Below, one piece after another: positions 35,985 through 44,436 of a DNA stretch of 64,000 nucleotides. The notes under the pieces were generated by a model. It made no database searches, was not told the origin of the DNA, and saw only the letters and a program-made list of their open reading frames with translations. Position numbers and translations under genes: made by a program. This DNA is from Paraburkholderia largidicola. GTDB lineage: Bacteria > Pseudomonadota > Gammaproteobacteria > Burkholderiales > Burkholderiaceae. Position 1 is the first letter of the stretch; the number at the start of each line of letters is the position of its first letter. Location of the stretch: positions 868,001-932,000 of the forward strand of contig NZ_AP023176.1 in assembly GCF_013426895.1 (NCBI RefSeq), written 5' to 3'.

Positions 35985-37631
35985 ATGAAGGCACCGCTTC
36001 ATGGAAAGATGATGGAGGTGCCTCTGACGGTTTCTTCGCTGCTTGCACATGCATCGCGCCACTTTGGCACGACGGAGATCGTGTCGAAGCGCATTGAACG
36101 CGACGTGCACCGCTACACGTACCGCGATTGCGAGAAGCGTGCGAAGCAACTGGCGCAGGGGCTGATCGCGCTCGGTGTCGAAGCGGGCGACCGGGTCGGC
36201 ACGCTCGCCTGGAACGGCTACCGGCATCTGGAAGCCTACTACGGCACGACGGGCTTCGGCGCCGTATGCCACACCATCAACCCGCGCCTCTTTCCCGATC
36301 AGATCGCCTACATCGTCAATCACGCCGACGACCGCTACGTGCTGTTCGACATCACGTTCGCCGCACTCGTCGATGTGCTTGCGCCGCAGTGTCCGAACGT
36401 GCGCGGCTGGATCGCGATGACGGACGAAGCGCACATGCCGCGCATGTCGACGGCGGCTTCCAGCTATGAAGCGCTGCTCGCGCAGCACGACGGCGATTTC
36501 GAGTGGCCGGCCATCGACGAACGTTGCGCATCCAACCTTTGCTACACGTCGGGCACCACGGGCAATCCGAAGGGCGCGCTGTACTCGCATCGATCGACGG
36601 TGTTGCACGCGTACGGCGCGTCGCTGCCCGATGCGATGGGCCTGTCCGCGCGCGATTCCGTGCTGCCCGTCGTGCCGATGTTCCATGTGAATGCGTGGGG
36701 CATTCCGCATGCCGCGCCGCTGACGGGCGCGAAGCTCGTGTTTCCGGGCAAGGATCTCGACGGCAAATCATTGTATGAATTGATAGAAGCGGAACGTATT
36801 ACCTGCACAGCGGGTGTGCCTTCTGTGTGGCTCGGCCTCTTGCGGTATGTGAAAGAAAATGGCGTTCGGTTTTCGACGCTGGACCGCGTCATTGTCGGCG
36901 GGTCCGCGTTGCCGCCTGCCATGCTCAGGACGTTCAAGGACGACTTTGGCGTCGAGGCCGTCCATGGGTGGGGCATGACAGAGATGTCGCCGCTCGGTAC
37001 GCTTTCGACACTCAACTGCGAGCAAGCCCAACGCTCGGCGGACGAGCAGCGCAGGCTGCGCGAAAAGCAGGGACATGTGGTCTATGGCGTAGACATGAAG
37101 ACCGTCGGCGCCAGCGGGCAAGCGTTGCCGTGGGACGGCGTCACGTTCGGCGAGCTGTATGTGCGGGGCCCGTGGATAATCGACCGGTACTTTCGTAACG
37201 ATGTATCGCCCCTCGTCGATGGCTGGTTCCCAACAGGGGACGTTGCAACCATCGATAACGATGGCTTCATGCGCATCGTGGATCGCAGTAAAGACCTGAT
37301 CAAGTCCGGTGGTGAATGGATCAGTTCGATCGACATCGAGAACATAGCCGTCGCGCATCCGGCGGTGGCGGAAGCGGCGTGCATCGCGTGCTTTCATCCG
37401 AAGTGGACAGAGCGGCCATTGCTCATTGTCGTTAAACATCCCGATCTCGATTTGAGTCGGGATGATCTGCTCCGATTCTACGAAGGCAAGGTTGTCAGGT
37501 GGTGGATTCCCGACGATGTGGTGTTCGTCGACGAGTTGCCGCACACGGCGACGGGCAAGCTGCATAAGCTGAAACTGCGTGAACGCTTCGGCGATCACAT
37601 ATTGCCGCCTGACCAGAAAGTTGAGCAATAA
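35985..37631 (+). CDS. AMP-dependent acyl-CoA synthetase (medium/long-chain fatty acid ligase type)
   Basis: The product (548 aa) carries [19 protein letters not shown] (AMP/phosphate-binding loop), [31 protein letters not shown], and [15 protein letters not shown] with the adenylation lysine. It activates a carboxylic acid to its CoA ester. The start ATG 35985 follows a strong AAAGGAGGAGG; a GTG at 35961 is less likely. Base use changes within the gene: the first half is G/C-rich like the chromosome, and from about 36765 onward third positions become more A/T-rich. Confidence 0.9.
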   Translation: MKAPLHGKMMEVPLTVSSLLAHASRHFGTTEIVSKRIERDVHRYTYRDCEKRAKQLAQGLIALGVEAGDRVGTLAWNGYRHLEAYYGTTGFGAVCHTINPRLFPDQIAYIVNHADDRYVLFDITFAALVDVLAPQCPNVRGWIAMTDEAHMPRMSTAASSYEALLAQHDGDFEWPAIDERCASNLCYTSGTTGNPKGALYSHRSTVLHAYGASLPDAMGLSARDSVLPVVPMFHVNAWGIPHAAPLTGAKLVFPGKDLDGKSLYELIEAERITCTAGVPSVWLGLLRYVKENGVRFSTLDRVIVGGSALPPAMLRTFKDDFGVEAVHGWGMTEMSPLGTLSTLNCEQAQRSADEQRRLREKQGHVVYGVDMKTVGASGQALPWDGVTFGELYVRGPWIIDRYFRNDVSPLVDGWFPTGDVATIDNDGFMRIVDRSKDLIKSGGEWISSIDIENIAVAHPAVAEAACIACFHPKWTERPLLIVVKHPDLDLSRDDLLRFYEGKVVRWWIPDDVVFVDELPHTATGKLHKLKLRERFGDHILPPDQKVEQ

Positions 37632-37871
37632 CTCCGTTGTGACGAATCACATTGGAATTCCTTCGGATGCGGGTGGCGGCAGCTTTGACCTTTTTGGATC
37701 AGGTTATCTGTAAGCAAATCGTATCGAAGTCTTCTCGATAATTAAGCGGACATAGACTGGCGATTTGCGAGCATCGTCCTTGGCTCTCTTCGATAAGCTA
37801 CTAGTATGGGTTGGTGAGGCGCCTCCGGACGCGGACTGGATATGTGTGCCTGAAGAGAATCGAATCGACCG

Positions 37872-37903
37872 TCTGCGATCGAGAAGTGAAAGTCGATCGC
37901 AGA
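37872..37903. repeat. Perfect 10-bp inverted repeat (TCTGCGATCG ... CGATCGCAGA)
   Basis: The arms at 37872-37881 and 37894-37903 are perfect complements with a 12-bp spacer. They lie 45 bp before the PLP-dehydratase-like gene, in an otherwise empty 316-bp spacer (37632-37947). It could be an operator or an RNA hairpin. Confidence 0.6.
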
Positions 37904-37947
37904 GAGACGCTTATATGCGGCGCCGTCTACGCAAATCTGAGGACATC

Positions 37948-39002
37948 ATGAACTCTTCGAGAATCCTGCATCACGCGCGCACTCCTCCTCGAAACGGTAC
38001 TGGCGCGGCCTACCTGGGGGATGTGAGCCGCGCCGACATAGAGCAGGCGACACGGACAATCCGGGGAACCATCGTCCGTACCCCGCTGTTGTCTTACCCA
38101 GCGGCGACAGACCGGAGCATCTTTCTTAAACCCGAGAACCTTCAGCCACGTGGCTCGTTCAAGATACGCTGCGCGACGAATGCAGTCTCCAGACTTACCG
38201 AGGAGCAACTCTCGAATGGTGTTTATACGGCGAGCACCGGGAATTTTGCGCTCGGCGTGACAGAGGCCGCCAGGCTACGAGGCGCGGAAGTCCGCGTGTA
38301 CGTCACTGAAACGGCGGCGAGGAGCAAGATAGAAGCACTCCATGCGCTGGGAGCCAGAGTCATTCAGATTACGTACGAAAGATGGTGGGCAATTCTCTGC
38401 GGTGAAACACCAACCGGCGAGCAAGGTACGTTTTTGCATCCATGTGCATGCCGCGATGTCGTCGTTGGCGACGCGACCATCGGACAGGAAATATTGGAGG
38501 ATCTGCCCGATGTCGAAGTGATACCGTACCCTTCGGCGGAGGAGGACTCGTCACGGGCATTTCTCTCGCATGCATGAATTGGGGCGCACATCCGCAGATA
38601 TATGCGTGCGAAATGGAAGCGGCGGCTCCTTTCTATTCTTCTCTCGCAGCCGGTGCGATCGTCGAAATTCCAGTCGACTCGACTCCAATGGTCGCAGGCA
38701 TTGGTGTTTCGACGGTACTCGCAGAAAATTGGCCATACCTCAACGCGTTGGTGGACGGCGCTGTGGTATCAACGCTTGAGGACACTGCCGATGCGATACG
38801 GAGTCTGGCGAAAAGCAATCATATCGTGGTCGAGGGCGCGGGTGCCGTCGCACTTGCCGCCGCTCGCCATCCTCACTTTGCCGGCAAGCGCATTTCCGTT
38901 GTACTGACAGGAGGTGGGATCGATATGCAGATCCTGGCGTCGGTGCTGAATGACGATCGATCGGCGTATCTCGTACCTTCGCGCATCCGCGACTATGAAT
39001 AA
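37948..39002 (+). pseudogene. Frameshifted threonine/serine dehydratase-like PLP enzyme
   Basis: Two frames combine into a fold-type II PLP enzyme of about 351 aa. The first frame has LKPENLQPRGSFKIRCATNAV with the PLP lysine and YTASTGNFALGVTEAARLRGA with the substrate loop, up to DLPDVEVIPYP. The second resumes with FGGGGLVTGISLACMNWGA, the PLP-phosphate glycine loop, and ends RISVVLTGGGIDMQIL near the stop at 39002. The shift is at 38529-38531, a run of three C where four are needed; adding one base restores the frame. The start ATG 37948 has GAGG upstream. Threonine dehydratase or a related eutB-type enzyme is the best guess. Confidence 0.85.
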
Positions 39003-39181
39003 GACCACGCCGACAATAGAGGCGATGATGAGCCGACTCGACGAGCGACCGGTCATCTTCCGACACTGCCTTCCGATCTCCCGTTCCGAGTGGACTTCGA
39101 GGATGCGCAACACATTCAGCTAGCGACATCGGTGAGGCGCCTGCTTGCAACGGGAGCCTTATAGGCGTTCACTAAACCGAC

Positions 39182-40162
39182 TCACTTTTTATCACGAGCC
39201 CCCGCTTTAACCGCTGCTCGCCGATGCGCCCCAGACCGCTTGCCCTTTGCCGCGCCTGTCTCGTCCGCCCGACCACCCGCATAAGCCGCGCCTTCCTCTA
39301 ACGCGAGTGCAATGAACGCCCGCGTTGCCGCGCTCCGATATGCACCTTTGCGCAGCAGGAGCGCAGCGGTTCGCTGCGGCAGCGCGGGCTCCAGGTTCAC
39401 CAGACACAGCTGGTCGTGCTCGCGCGCGATCGCAGCCGGCAATAGCGTCGCGAGGGTGGTTCGCTGTACGAGTTCGATGACCGCGCTGATCGAGTTCACT
39501 TCCATCGCAATGCGCGGCGCGACATCATGCTGCCTGCAGTACCGGTCGACGGTATGACGCGTCGCAAATTCTCTATTGAGCAGTACCAGCGCCTCATTGC
39601 GGAACTCGTCAAGCGTCAACGAGGCGTGGCTTTCCGCATAGGGATGTGATCTCCCGACCATCACCGCCAGGGCTTCGACGAACAGTACCTGGGTTTCGAT
39701 ATCGGGGGAGTGCGTTTCGTCGAATGCGATGCCGATATCGAGCGCGTCTTCGTTCAACATCGCTTCGATCCGGTCCTGCGGCATTTCGAGGATGTTCAAC
39801 GTCAGGTTCGGATAGCGGCGGTTGTACTTTTCGAGCAACGGACCGATCAGGTACGCGGTGAACGTCGGGGTCATCGCGAGGCGTAATGTGCCGCGGCTCA
39901 GTTCCTGTACGTCATGTATCGCGCGCTTTCCGCCCTCCAGGTCGTGCATCGCGCGCCGCGCATAGTGCAAATAGGCGGCGCCGGCGTCGGTCAACTGGAT
40001 TTCCCGCCCGGACCGGTCGAACAACGGCACGCCCAGCGTGTCCTCGAGTTGCCGGATCTGCTGCGAGAGCGTGGGCTGCGACACGTGTAGCGCTTCGGCG
40101 GCGCGGGTGAAATTGCGATGTTGTGCGACCGCTATGAAGTAACGGATGTGCCGGAGCAGCAT
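39182..40162 (-). CDS. cynR: LysR-family regulator of cyanate genes (CynR)
   Basis: The product (326 aa) has the LysR helix-turn-helix (MLLRHIRYFIAVAQHRNFTR, then SQPTLSQQIRQLEDTLGVPLF) and a ligand domain close to CynR. It is divergent from carbonic anhydrase and cyanase genes, the known CynR targets. CynR activates the operon when cyanate is present. The C-terminus has a basic tail (GKRSGAHRRAAVKAGARDKK) not part of the core fold. The divergent spacer contains a perfect inverted repeat. Confidence 0.92.
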   Translation of the reverse strand: MLLRHIRYFIAVAQHRNFTRAAEALHVSQPTLSQQIRQLEDTLGVPLFDRSGREIQLTDAGAAYLHYARRAMHDLEGGKRAIHDVQELSRGTLRLAMTPTFTAYLIGPLLEKYNRRYPNLTLNILEMPQDRIEAMLNEDALDIGIAFDETHSPDIETQVLFVEALAVMVGRSHPYAESHASLTLDEFRNEALVLLNREFATRHTVDRYCRQHDVAPRIAMEVNSISAVIELVQRTTLATLLPAAIAREHDQLCLVNLEPALPQRTAALLLRKGAYRSAATRAFIALALEEGAAYAGGRADETGAAKGKRSGAHRRAAVKAGARDKK

Positions 40163-40264
40163 GGCGGTCCTTCAGACTATTCATACTGCCGTTAAATGGA
40201 AAAGTCAGCGGGTAGAGCGCCGCAGGCGTCTGCTGCAACTTTAGTCAAGGTTACGAAAGCCTGA

Positions 40265-40303
40265 GATTGTGGCTAACTATTGGTCCTACCTATAGCCACA
40301 ATC
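40265..40303. promoter_or_regulatory. Predicted CynR operator, perfect 11-bp inverted repeat
   Basis: GATTGTGGCTA at 40265-40275 and TAGCCACAATC at 40293-40303 are perfect complements around a 17-bp spacer. The element is roughly central between the cynR start (40162) and the cynT start (40396), as expected for a LysR regulator that controls both directions. The inner part contains CTAT and ATAG, a second shorter symmetry. Confidence 0.72.
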
Positions 40304-40395
40304 ATAAACCGGTCTTGGACACTATGGCAGATCGCGTCCATTCTTTGTTCAACGCAGCGCAACGCACGGCACCGAACGACTGAATGGAGCGAATC

Positions 40396-41034
40396 ATGCA
40401 AGAGATCATCGACGGTTTTCTGAAGTTTCAGCGCGACGTGTTTCCGGCGCGCAAAGAGTTGTTCCGCAAGCTGGCCACCAGCCAGACGCCGCGAACCCTG
40501 TTCATCTCCTGTTCGGACAGCCGCATGGTGCCCGAACTGGTCACGCAGCGCGAACCGGGCGACCTGTTCGTGATCCGCAATGCCGGCAACATCGTGCCTT
40601 CGTTTGGGCCGGAGCCAGGCGGCGTGTCGGCCACGGTCGAGTATGCGGTGGCCGCGCTAGGCGTCACCGATGTCGTGATCTGCGGCCATTCCGATTGCGG
40701 CGCGATGACGGCCGTGGCGACCTGCAAGTGCCTCGATCACATGCCCGCCGTCGCCAACTGGCTGCGTTACGCCGATTCAGCGAAGCTTGTCAACGAATCG
40801 CGCGAGCATGCCACGCAGCGCGAACGCGTGGACTCGATGGTGCGTGAGAACGTGATCGCGCAACTCAACAATCTCAAGACTCATCCGTCCGTGGCGCTGG
40901 CGCTCGCTCAGGGCCGCCTGAACCTGCATGGCTGGGTCTACGACATCGAATCCGGTTCCATCGATGCACTCGACGGCACGACACGTCAGTTCGTGTCACT
41001 GTCCGGGCATCCGGATGTCAACGCGACGCGCTAA
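40396..41034 (+). CDS. cynT: Beta-carbonic anhydrase of the cyn operon (CynT)
   Basis: The product (212 aa) starts [20 protein letters not shown] and follows E. coli CynT closely. [12 protein letters not shown] and [14 protein letters not shown] supply the zinc ligands. It hydrates CO2 to bicarbonate, the co-substrate of cyanase, preventing bicarbonate loss during cyanate breakdown. I prefer ATG 40396 with GGAGCG upstream over ATG 40384. It is the first gene of the cyn operon, controlled by CynR. Confidence 0.95.
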   Translation: MQEIIDGFLKFQRDVFPARKELFRKLATSQTPRTLFISCSDSRMVPELVTQREPGDLFVIRNAGNIVPSFGPEPGGVSATVEYAVAALGVTDVVICGHSDCGAMTAVATCKCLDHMPAVANWLRYADSAKLVNESREHATQRERVDSMVRENVIAQLNNLKTHPSVALALAQGRLNLHGWVYDIESGSIDALDGTTRQFVSLSGHPDVNATR

Positions 41035-41105
41035 ACAATGCGTCGTACCGTTTTGATTTTCGCCCCGTCGTTCATCCCAGTCTCATTCATCCAAGGAGCA
41101 ACACC

Positions 41106-41576
41106 ATGACCCAATCGCAAACCACGCCGCACGCACGCGAAGCCCTGACCGAAATCATCATCGACGCCAAGACGCGCAAGAACCTGACGTTCGAAGCGAT
41201 CAACGAAGGCACGGGCCTGAGCGTCGCGTTCACGACGGCTGCGCTGCTCGGCCAGCATGCACTGCCGGAGAAGGCTGCAAAACTGGTGGCCGAACGTCTC
41301 GGGCTCGACGACGACGCGGTCCGTCTGCTGCAGACCATTCCCGTGCGTGGCAGCATTCCCGGAGGCGTGCCGACCGATCCGACCATCTACCGCTTCTACG
41401 AAATGGTGCAGGTGTACGGCACGACGTTGAAGGCGCTGGTTCACGAGCAGTTCGGCGACGGCATCATCAGCGCGATCAACTTCAAGCTCGATATCCAGAA
41501 AGTGGCCGACCCCGAAGGCGGCGAGCGCGCAATCATCACGCTCAACGGCAAGTACCTGCCGACCAAGCCGTTCTGA
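41106..41576 (+). CDS. cynS: Cyanate hydratase (cyanase)
   Basis: The product (156 aa) has the usual length. The N-terminal helix bundle ([20 protein letters not shown]) is followed by the catalytic C-terminal part with [11 protein letters not shown] (Arg and Glu) and [14 protein letters not shown] (Ser). The enzyme acts as a decamer and converts cyanate and bicarbonate to ammonia and CO2 via carbamate. Its start ATG 41106 has AAGGAG upstream. It lies 71 bp after cynT and 62 bp before an NTF2-like gene. Confidence 0.97.
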   Translation: MTQSQTTPHAREALTEIIIDAKTRKNLTFEAINEGTGLSVAFTTAALLGQHALPEKAAKLVAERLGLDDDAVRLLQTIPVRGSIPGGVPTDPTIYRFYEMVQVYGTTLKALVHEQFGDGIISAINFKLDIQKVADPEGGERAIITLNGKYLPTKPF

Positions 41577-41638
41577 TCCGCGGAATCTGCACGCACGAAT
41601 AAAAGCACAGCAACAGACCTTGTAGAAGGAGAGTCGAC

Positions 41639-42121
41639 ATGTCTTCGCAACAACAGGAAATACGTCCGCCGCTGCCTCCTTTCACGCTGGAAACGGCCAA
41701 AGAGAAAGTGCGCCTCGCGGAAGACGGCTGGAATTCGCGCGATGCGGCAAAGGTCGCGCTGGCCTATTCGCTCGATACGAAGTGGCGCAACCGCGCGGAG
41801 TTCGCGAACAACCGTGCGGAGGCGCAGGCTTTCCTCGAGCGCAAATGGCGCAAGGAGTTCGAGTATCGTCTGATCAAGGAGTTGTGGGCGTTCGGCGGCA
41901 ACCGGATCGCGGTGCGCTACGCGTATGAATGGCGCGACGACGCGGGCAACTGGTTCCGTTCGTACGGCAACGAGAACTGGGAGTTCGGCGAAGACGGTCT
42001 GATGCAGCGCCGCTTTGCCTGCATCAACGACTTGCCGATCAAAGAGTCGGAGCGCAAGTTCCATTGGCCCCTGGGCCGTCGTCCCGACGATCACCCCAGC
42101 TTGAGCGATCTCGGGCTGTGA
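41639..42121 (+). CDS. NTF2-like DUF1348-family protein of the cyn operon
   Basis: The product (160 aa) has the DUF1348 pattern: [21 protein letters not shown], then [20 protein letters not shown] and [21 protein letters not shown], a SnoaL/NTF2-like cone fold. A GAGAG sequence precedes ATG 41639. No catalytic function is established for DUF1348. Because it follows cyanase closely and ends at a terminator, it is probably expressed with the cyanate response. Confidence 0.88.
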   Translation: MSSQQQEIRPPLPPFTLETAKEKVRLAEDGWNSRDAAKVALAYSLDTKWRNRAEFANNRAEAQAFLERKWRKEFEYRLIKELWAFGGNRIAVRYAYEWRDDAGNWFRSYGNENWEFGEDGLMQRRFACINDLPIKESERKFHWPLGRRPDDHPSLSDLGL

Positions 42122-42131
42122 GTGCGCAGCG

Positions 42132-42173
42132 CACGCGTTACGTCTGAAGTGCTCAAGGCGTGACGCGTGTTTT
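42132..42173 (+). terminator. Rho-independent terminator of the cyn operon
   Basis: CACGCGTTACG (42132-42142) and CGTGACGCGTG (42159-42169) form an 11-bp stem with one G-T pair, followed by TTTT. The loop holds the stop codon of the convergent EAL gene, so its 3' end lies inside the hairpin. Confidence 0.7.
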
Positions 42174-43766
42174 CGTCGTGAGCGGGTTCGCGTGGGTATC
42201 CACGAAGAGTTGCGAGACGGTCACGGGGCGCTGGTAGAAATAGCCTTGACCGAACGGGACGCCCAGACTGCGCAGCGCTTCGTGCTGCGATTCCGTTTCG
42301 ACGCCTTCGGCAACGACCTCCATCCCATAGTGCTTCGAGACGGCGGCAATCGCGCGTATCAGTTCGCGGCCTTGCCGGTCGACTTGTCGCACGAACTGGC
42401 CGTCGATTTTCACGTAGTCGAACGGAAAGCGGCCGAGCAGATCGAGGTTGCTGTGTTGCGTGCCGAAATCGTCGATCGCAAATTGAACGCCGTGCGCCTT
42501 CAGGCTATTGAAGATCGCCTCGATGCGCGGATGCTTCTGCAAGAGAAAGCGTTCGGTGACTTCGAGCACGAGCGTGATGTCGTCGGGAAGCTTGTCGTTT
42601 GCGGCCAGCACGTCCGCGACGAAATCCTTGCGCTCCAGATCCATCGGCGCGACGTTGACGGCGATACGCAATGGGCGAATGTCCGTCTTTTGCACGATGT
42701 CGTCGGTCGCGCGTTGCAGCGCAAAGCGCGTGACGCTCGCCAGCAGGCTGCTGCTTTCCACTTCCGTCATGAACGCGCTGGGGCTCACGGGGCCCCATCT
42801 CGGATGCGTCCAGCGTATCAGCGCCTCGACGCCCGTCATGCGGCGCGTGGCGATCTCGACCACGGGTTGATACGCGATATGCAATTGCCCATGCCTGAGC
42901 GCGCGGCGTACGGCTGAAAGCAGCAACCGGCGCGGCGCAAAGACGATCAGGTATCCAGCGCCGATCAGCAGATTCACGAGAATGGCCGCGGCGCCTGCGA
43001 GCAAGCCGTATTTCCAGTGCGTTTGCACGACGAACGTCGGCGCCGCCACCACGACGATCGAGAACGTCCAGCGTGGCGACGCGGCGCGCGTACCGTGCAA
43101 TGCGGCGGCGCTGTCGGCGGAAATCAACTCGCCACGGTCGTTCAACGCTCGCGCATTCGACACGACGAGCACCACCTGTCCCGCTTCGTAGCGCACGCCA
43201 TGCGCAAGCGTGTCCGCGAGATAGGTGGACTCGATGATGTAGAGCAGCCCGGTGTTCTTGCCCGTCGGAACATACAGGGGCATCACGGGCGACTGCGGCT
43301 GATACGGTGTGCCTTCGATCAGATCGAGCGTGCTGCCGTCAGGCGCGGGCGACAGATAGTCGGAAAGCGGAACGTCGATACGTCCCATTGCTGACGAGCA
43401 ATACAGCCGCTGGTTCTCGACGAGGTTGACGCTGCGCACGTACTGAACGTAGGTCTCCAGTTCGGAGAGGCGAAGCTCGACGGTCGAGCAGGGCTGTCCA
43501 GGCAGTATCGACAGTTCCTGTTGGCGGCGCGACGTGACGTTGTCGAGAATGCGGTCGATGGATTCGACCATGTCGCCGGCGATCAGGCTTTCGCGTTCGC
43601 GAATGGCGGCCTGATCTTCGTGACGCGCCCACAACGCAGCGGTGGCGAGCACGCACGCTCCACACAGCACCGCGACGACGAGCGCGAGCATCGGGGTGAC
43701 GCCGCGCCCCACGACAGCACCTTGGCGGAAAGAGGGAAACCTGTTCACGTCGTGGTCCGATGGCAA
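42153..43766 (-). CDS. CSS-motif EAL-domain cyclic-di-GMP phosphodiesterase
   Basis: The product (537 aa) has an N-terminal membrane helix (about 25-48), a periplasmic CSS-motif sensor (PGQPCSTVELRL and LYCSSAMG supply the cysteines), a second membrane helix near residue 255, and a C-terminal EAL domain (about 285-525). The EAL domain keeps VEALIRWTHP, NVAP, EVTERFL, AIDDFGTQHSNLDLL, VKIDGQFV and VAEGVETE, so it should hydrolyse cyclic-di-GMP. CSS domains sense periplasmic redox or Dsb state. It is convergent with the cyn operon. Confidence 0.92.
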   Translation of the reverse strand: MPSDHDVNRFPSFRQGAVVGRGVTPMLALVVAVLCGACVLATAALWARHEDQAAIRERESLIAGDMVESIDRILDNVTSRRQQELSILPGQPCSTVELRLSELETYVQYVRSVNLVENQRLYCSSAMGRIDVPLSDYLSPAPDGSTLDLIEGTPYQPQSPVMPLYVPTGKNTGLLYIIESTYLADTLAHGVRYEAGQVVLVVSNARALNDRGELISADSAAALHGTRAASPRWTFSIVVVAAPTFVVQTHWKYGLLAGAAAILVNLLIGAGYLIVFAPRRLLLSAVRRALRHGQLHIAYQPVVEIATRRMTGVEALIRWTHPRWGPVSPSAFMTEVESSSLLASVTRFALQRATDDIVQKTDIRPLRIAVNVAPMDLERKDFVADVLAANDKLPDDITLVLEVTERFLLQKHPRIEAIFNSLKAHGVQFAIDDFGTQHSNLDLLGRFPFDYVKIDGQFVRQVDRQGRELIRAIAAVSKHYGMEVVAEGVETESQHEALRSLGVPFGQGYFYQRPVTVSQLFVDTHANPLTTKTRVTP

Positions 43767-44436
43767 TGCCGGGTCGCAGGAACGAGGTTGAAATCGTCGG
43801 ATAAATATAGCATGCGAGCCATTCGCAGACGGCGCGTGGAATTAGCGGCACACATTGTCCATTCGAATCGCATTCCTGATCAATTGACTTGCATGTCATG
43901 GGTTGAAATGCATTTCTTTAATGGCTATTTAGCCGGATTATCGATTCAGCAAATAAGGCGAGAATAAACTTATGTCTTTTATGGAAAACCCGTATGCCAG
44001 TTTATGCGAAATAAATGCCAATACAAAAATTAGTTCCAAATCGATTTTATTCATCATGCATAGTGGGAATATTCGAGAAATATTTTGTAATGGACGTTGA
44101 CACGCTGACGTTTGGCCAACTAATCTACCGTCCATCGTAAGCTGACAGTCATTCAAAACGGGCGCATGAAATTATTATCGCGCGCGTGGTCGGCCCTGCG
44201 AGTCTGTGCGCGTGGCGTCCGCCGCGCGTCGTTGTCATGCCGTAATTTTTTCTCAAGTTCACGTTTTAAAAGTGTAAATATCAGCGAATTGGGCTGAGGC
44301 CTGTTTTCGTCTGTTTATTGCAATTCTTTCATTCGCCTTAAAGCGCGTGGGGGAGACCTTTTTCGCGATTTTTAATAATAAAAAGAGACGCATAACCACA
44401 CATTTCCAGAGCTGCTTTATCCGATAAGGACGAACC
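43767..44436. other. A+T-rich intergenic region
   Basis: About 670 bp separate two divergent genes. From about 43830 to 44430 the sequence is distinctly A+T-rich compared with the window, with many A/T runs. A 72-codon minus-strand frame (43938-44156) lacks support. The region probably contains the promoters of both genes and could bind a nucleoid protein such as H-NS. Confidence 0.5.

Noticed and set aside
43938..44156. 72-codon minus-strand frame in the A+T-rich region
   Set aside because: No ribosome site and no recognisable pattern; a frame of this size is expected by chance in sequence with fewer stops on one strand.
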